DNA of 8,866 nt from Stenotrophomonas sp. (GTDB taxonomy: Bacteria > Pseudomonadota > Gammaproteobacteria > Xanthomonadales > Xanthomonadaceae): contig QFOV01000133.1 of the NCBI GenBank assembly GCA_003248565.1, positions 1-8,866 on the forward strand. The letters are read 5' to 3'. This document shows positions 6,054 to 8,866 of the stretch, piece by piece. The notes under the pieces were generated by a model. It ran no database searches. It had not been told where the DNA came from and saw nothing but the letters and a program-made list of their open reading frames with translations. How positions within the stretch are numbered: the first letter of the stretch is position 1; each line of letters begins with the position of its first letter. The translations under genes and the position numbers were made by a program.

Positions 6054-6104
6054 GGATTTGGCTTGGGATTTGAGGCTGCTGGCTGATAAAGCCAGACAAA
6101 AGCA

Positions 6105-6136
6105 CAAAAAAAGCGCCGGCATGCCGGCGCTTTTTC
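6105..6136 (-). terminator. Rho-independent terminator of gyrA
   Basis: The 28-nt stretch at 6108-6135 is a perfect palindrome with the GC-rich core GCGCCGGC-AT-GCCGGCGC, flanked by A and T runs. Read on the minus strand, the hairpin follows the gyrA stop by about 21 nt and ends in a run of seven T. It would work in either direction, but only gyrA reads into it here. Confidence 0.92.
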
Positions 6137-6156
6137 CAAACTCAAAGCCCGGAGAA

Positions 6157-8856
6157 TCAGGCCTCCGGCGCTGCCGGTGCCACTGCTTCCACAGTGCCTG
6201 CAGCATCCTCTTCCAGTACCTCGTCCTCGGCATCGAGCGAAGCATCCAGGCGTTCAACCGCCTGCAGCTTCTCGCCCTTGGACAGACGGATCAGGGTCAC
6301 GCCCTGGGCGTTACGGCCGACGCGCGAGATCTCCGAGCCACGGGTACGCACCAGGGTGCCACCGTCGGAAATCAACAGCACTTCATCGCCAGTACCCAGC
6401 AACACCGCGCTGACCAACTTGCCGTTGCGCTCACTGGTCTGGATGCCGATCACGCCCTGGGTGCCGCGGCCCTTGCGCGGGTAATCCGCCAGCGGAGTGC
6501 GCTTGCCATAGCCGTTCTCGGTCGCGGTCAGGATGTACTGCACGCCGGCATCGTCTGCGGTTTCGACGATCTCGCCGCTGTCCGCTGTCACTTCCTCGAC
6601 GCCGTTGTCCTCTTCGTTCTCATCCTCAACGCCGCCGGCACTCTCGGCGACGATCAGGCTGACCACTTCCTCGCCCTTGGGCATCTTGATGCCGCGCACG
6701 CCGGTGGCGGTGCGGCCCATCGAGCGGACCTTGTCTTCGCCGAAGCGCACGGTCTTGCCGTTGGAGGCGAACAGCACGATGTCACGCTCGCCATCGGTCA
6801 GGCCAACGCCAACCAGCGCGTCGCCGTCGTCCAGGTTGATGGCGATCTTGCCGCGCGCCAGACGGAACGCGAACTCGCTCAGCGGGGTCTTCTTGACCGT
6901 ACCGTTGCGGGTAGCGAAGAACACGAAGTGGTTCTCGTCGTACTCGCGCACCGGCAACACGGCCTGCACGCGCTCACCGTTCTCCAACGCGATCCAGTTG
7001 ATGATCGGACGGCCACGTGCATTGGAACCGGCCTCCGGCAACTGATGCACCGGCAACCAGAACACCTTGCCCGAACTGGTGAAGGTCAGCAGCGTGTCAT
7101 GCGTGTTGACCAGCCACAGCTGCTCGATGAAATCCTCGTCCTTGGTCGCTGCGGCGCTGCGGCCGCGGCCACCGCGGCGCTGCGCACGGTAGGCGCTGAC
7201 TGGCTGGCGCTTGACGTAACCGGCACGCGACAGCGTCACCACCACGTCTTCCGGTGCAATCAGATCCAGGATATCCAGGTCTTCTTCGCTGTGGCGGATT
7301 TCGCTGCGACGCTCGTCGCCGAACTCGGCACGCACGCTCTCCAGCTCTTCGCGGATGACCTGCAGCAGCACATCCGGGTTTTCCAGGATGCGGATCAGGC
7401 CGGCGATGAATTCCAGCAGCTGCTTGTACTCTTCGGTCAGCCTGTCCTGCTCCAACCCGGTCAGGCGGTGCAGGCGCATTTCCAAGATCTGCGTTGCCTG
7501 GACTTCGCTGAGCTGGTAGTTGCCGTTGACCAGGCCAATGCCCTTGGGCAGGTCTTCCGGACGCGATGCCTCGGCGCCGGCAGCGCCCAGCAGGGCGCCA
7601 ACCAGACCCGGCTGCCACACCTTGGAGAGCATGCGCTCCTTGGCTTCAGCCGGATTGGCCGAGGTCTTGATCAACTCGATCATTTCATCGATGTTGGCCA
7701 AGGCAACAGTCAGGCCTTCCAGCACATGCGCACGCGCACGCGCCTTGCGCAGTTCAAAGATGGTGCGGCGGGTGACAACCTCACGGCGGTGGCGGATGAA
7801 CGCCTCCAGCATTTCCTTGAGGTTCAACAGCTTCGGCCGGCCATCGACCAGCGCCACCATGTTGATGCCGAACACCGACTCCATCTGGGTCTGCTGGTAC
7901 AGGTTGTTGAGCACAACCTCGGCCGACTCGCCGCGCTTGATTTCGATGTAGATGCGCATGCCGTCCTTGTCGGACTCATCGCGCAGCTCACTGATGCCTT
8001 CGAGCTTCTTTTCCTTGACCAGCTCGGCGATCTTCTCGATCAACCGCGCCTTGTTCACCTGGTACGGAATCTCGGTGACGATGATCGACTCGCGACCATT
8101 GTCGGCCACTTCGATATCTGCCTTGGCACGGATACGCACACGGCCACGGCCAGTGCGGTAGCCGGCGATGATGCCGGCAGTGCCATTGATGATGCCGGCG
8201 GTGGGGAAATCCGGGCCCGGGATGTGCTCCATCAGACCATCCACGTCGATCGACGGATTGTCGATCAGCGCGATGCAGGCAGTGATGGCTTCGGTGAGGT
8301 TATGCGGCGGGATGTTGGTCGCCATGCCCACCGCGATACCGGCAGAACCATTGACCAGCAGGTTCGGGAACCGGGTCGGCATGACCGTCGGCTCCAGCTC
8401 CTTTTCATCGTAGTTGGGCTGGAAATCGACGGTTTCCTTGTCGATATCGGCCATCAGCTCATGCGTCAGGCGCGACATGCGGGCCTCGGTATAACGCATT
8501 GCTGCCGCCGAGTCGCCGTCGACCGAACCGAAGTTACCCTGGCCGTCCACCAGCATGTAGCGCAGCGAGAATGGCTGCGCCAAGCGCACCAGCGCGTCGT
8601 AGACCGACTGGTCGCCGTGCGGGTGGTACTTACCGATCACGTCACCGACGATACGCGCCGACTTGAAGTACGCCTTGTTGCTGTGCGCGCCCAGCTCGTT
8701 CATCGCGAAAAGGACGCGGCGATGTACTGGCTTGAGGCCATCGCGGGCATCGGGGAGTGCGCGGCCGACGATCACGCTCATCGCGTAATCGAGGTAGCTC
8801 TTGCGCATCTCGTCTTCCAGGTTGACCTGGATGATTTCCTTGGCGTTTTCTGCCAT
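6157..8856 (-). CDS. gyrA: DNA gyrase subunit A
   Basis: The 899-residue protein is the breakage-reunion subunit of DNA gyrase; with GyrB it introduces negative supercoils using ATP. It opens MAENAKEIIQVNLEDEMRKS and has the catalytic Arg121-Tyr122 pair (MRYTEARMS), the QRDR segment KYHPHGDQSVYD at 76-87, and the GyrA box QRRGGRG at 559-565, which opens the DNA-wrapping C-terminal domain and marks gyrase rather than topoisomerase IV. The C-terminal blades follow, ending in SEISRVGRNAQGVTLIRLSKGE and a short acidic tail (about 871-899). Position 83 is Gln where E. coli has Ser; Asp87 is kept. Residues 737-771 form an acidic insertion within the C-terminal domain that E. coli lacks. The protein is 24 residues longer than the E. 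coli one (875). ATG 8856 matches the family start; the right edge cuts off the promoter and most of the ribosome binding region. The gene ends at a strong intrinsic terminator. Confidence 0.98.
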   Translation of the reverse strand: MAENAKEIIQVNLEDEMRKSYLDYAMSVIVGRALPDARDGLKPVHRRVLFAMNELGAHSNKAYFKSARIVGDVIGKYHPHGDQSVYDALVRLAQPFSLRYMLVDGQGNFGSVDGDSAAAMRYTEARMSRLTHELMADIDKETVDFQPNYDEKELEPTVMPTRFPNLLVNGSAGIAVGMATNIPPHNLTEAITACIALIDNPSIDVDGLMEHIPGPDFPTAGIINGTAGIIAGYRTGRGRVRIRAKADIEVADNGRESIIVTEIPYQVNKARLIEKIAELVKEKKLEGISELRDESDKDGMRIYIEIKRGESAEVVLNNLYQQTQMESVFGINMVALVDGRPKLLNLKEMLEAFIRHRREVVTRRTIFELRKARARAHVLEGLTVALANIDEMIELIKTSANPAEAKERMLSKVWQPGLVGALLGAAGAEASRPEDLPKGIGLVNGNYQLSEVQATQILEMRLHRLTGLEQDRLTEEYKQLLEFIAGLIRILENPDVLLQVIREELESVRAEFGDERRSEIRHSEEDLDILDLIAPEDVVVTLSRAGYVKRQPVSAYRAQRRGGRGRSAAATKDEDFIEQLWLVNTHDTLLTFTSSGKVFWLPVHQLPEAGSNARGRPIINWIALENGERVQAVLPVREYDENHFVFFATRNGTVKKTPLSEFAFRLARGKIAINLDDGDALVGVGLTDGERDIVLFASNGKTVRFGEDKVRSMGRTATGVRGIKMPKGEEVVSLIVAESAGGVEDENEEDNGVEEVTADSGEIVETADDAGVQYILTATENGYGKRTPLADYPRKGRGTQGVIGIQTSERNGKLVSAVLLGTGDEVLLISDGGTLVRTRGSEISRVGRNAQGVTLIRLSKGEKLQAVERLDASLDAEDEVLEEDAAGTVEAVAPAAPEA
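6544..6648 (-). other. gyrA: Acidic insertion in the GyrA C-terminal domain
   Basis: Residues 737-771 lie between the conserved blade segments VVSLIV and YILTATENGYGKRT. They contain 14 Asp or Glu in 35 residues and no Lys or Arg. From memory, E. coli GyrA has only a few residues at this place. The stretch is in frame and codon use is normal, so it is a real part of the protein and likely a disordered acidic loop. Confidence 0.75.
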
Positions 8857-8866
8857 TCGGGTTCCG

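Noticed and set aside
6079..6095. A small hairpin CTGGC-TGATAAA-GCCAG between gyrA and the synthetase gene
   Set aside because: A 5-bp stem with a 7-nt loop is expected by chance in GC-rich DNA, and it has no T run or clear relation to a promoter.
6544..6648. A frameshift or assembly error in gyrA explaining the acidic stretch
   Set aside because: The frame is the same on both sides, conserved blade motifs resume directly after it, and codon use stays normal, so it is a true insertion.

Overview
The window looks like chromosomal DNA from a Xanthomonadaceae bacterium, most likely a Stenotrophomonas. The DNA is GC-rich. Intergenic gaps carry palindromes that start with GTAG and read GTAGTGCCGAGCC..., as the SMAG/REP elements of S. 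maltophilia and relatives do. The gyrA gene has glutamine at the position where E. coli has Ser83, a natural feature I recall for Stenotrophomonas. The genus call rests on recognition of these features and no search was run.

Layout from left to right. Bases 2-142 are the 3' end of a plus-strand gene, possibly a TetR-type regulator. Bases 143-506 have no gene and hold two copies of a 144-nt composite repeat, 196 nt apart. Each copy is a long imperfect inverted repeat followed by one SMAG palindrome. The second SMAG runs into the end of a minus-strand gene for a DUF1615-type lipoprotein (507-1661) and supplies its stop codon. A 47-nt gap separates this gene from a divergent plus-strand gene for a membrane-bound GGDEF diguanylate cyclase (1709-2902). 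After 137 nt comes a plus-strand two-gene unit: a short HipA-like kinase (3040-3816) whose end overlaps a DUF3037 protein (3794-4186). The convergent gap 4187-4351 holds three more SMAG palindromes. On the minus strand lie an AMP-forming acyl-CoA synthetase (4352-5971) and upstream of it gyrA (6157-8856), complete at both ends. The gyrA gene ends in a strong intrinsic terminator, and overlapping palindromes lie between that terminator and the synthetase start.

The genes do not form one pathway. The window is mostly ordinary core genome: DNA gyrase, fatty-acid activation, c-di-GMP signalling and a cell-envelope lipoprotein. The part closest to an undescribed system is the kinase-DUF3037 pair. 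It is tightly coupled, it keeps the kinase catalytic residues, and it has no HipB-like antitoxin beside it. I know of no established function for it.
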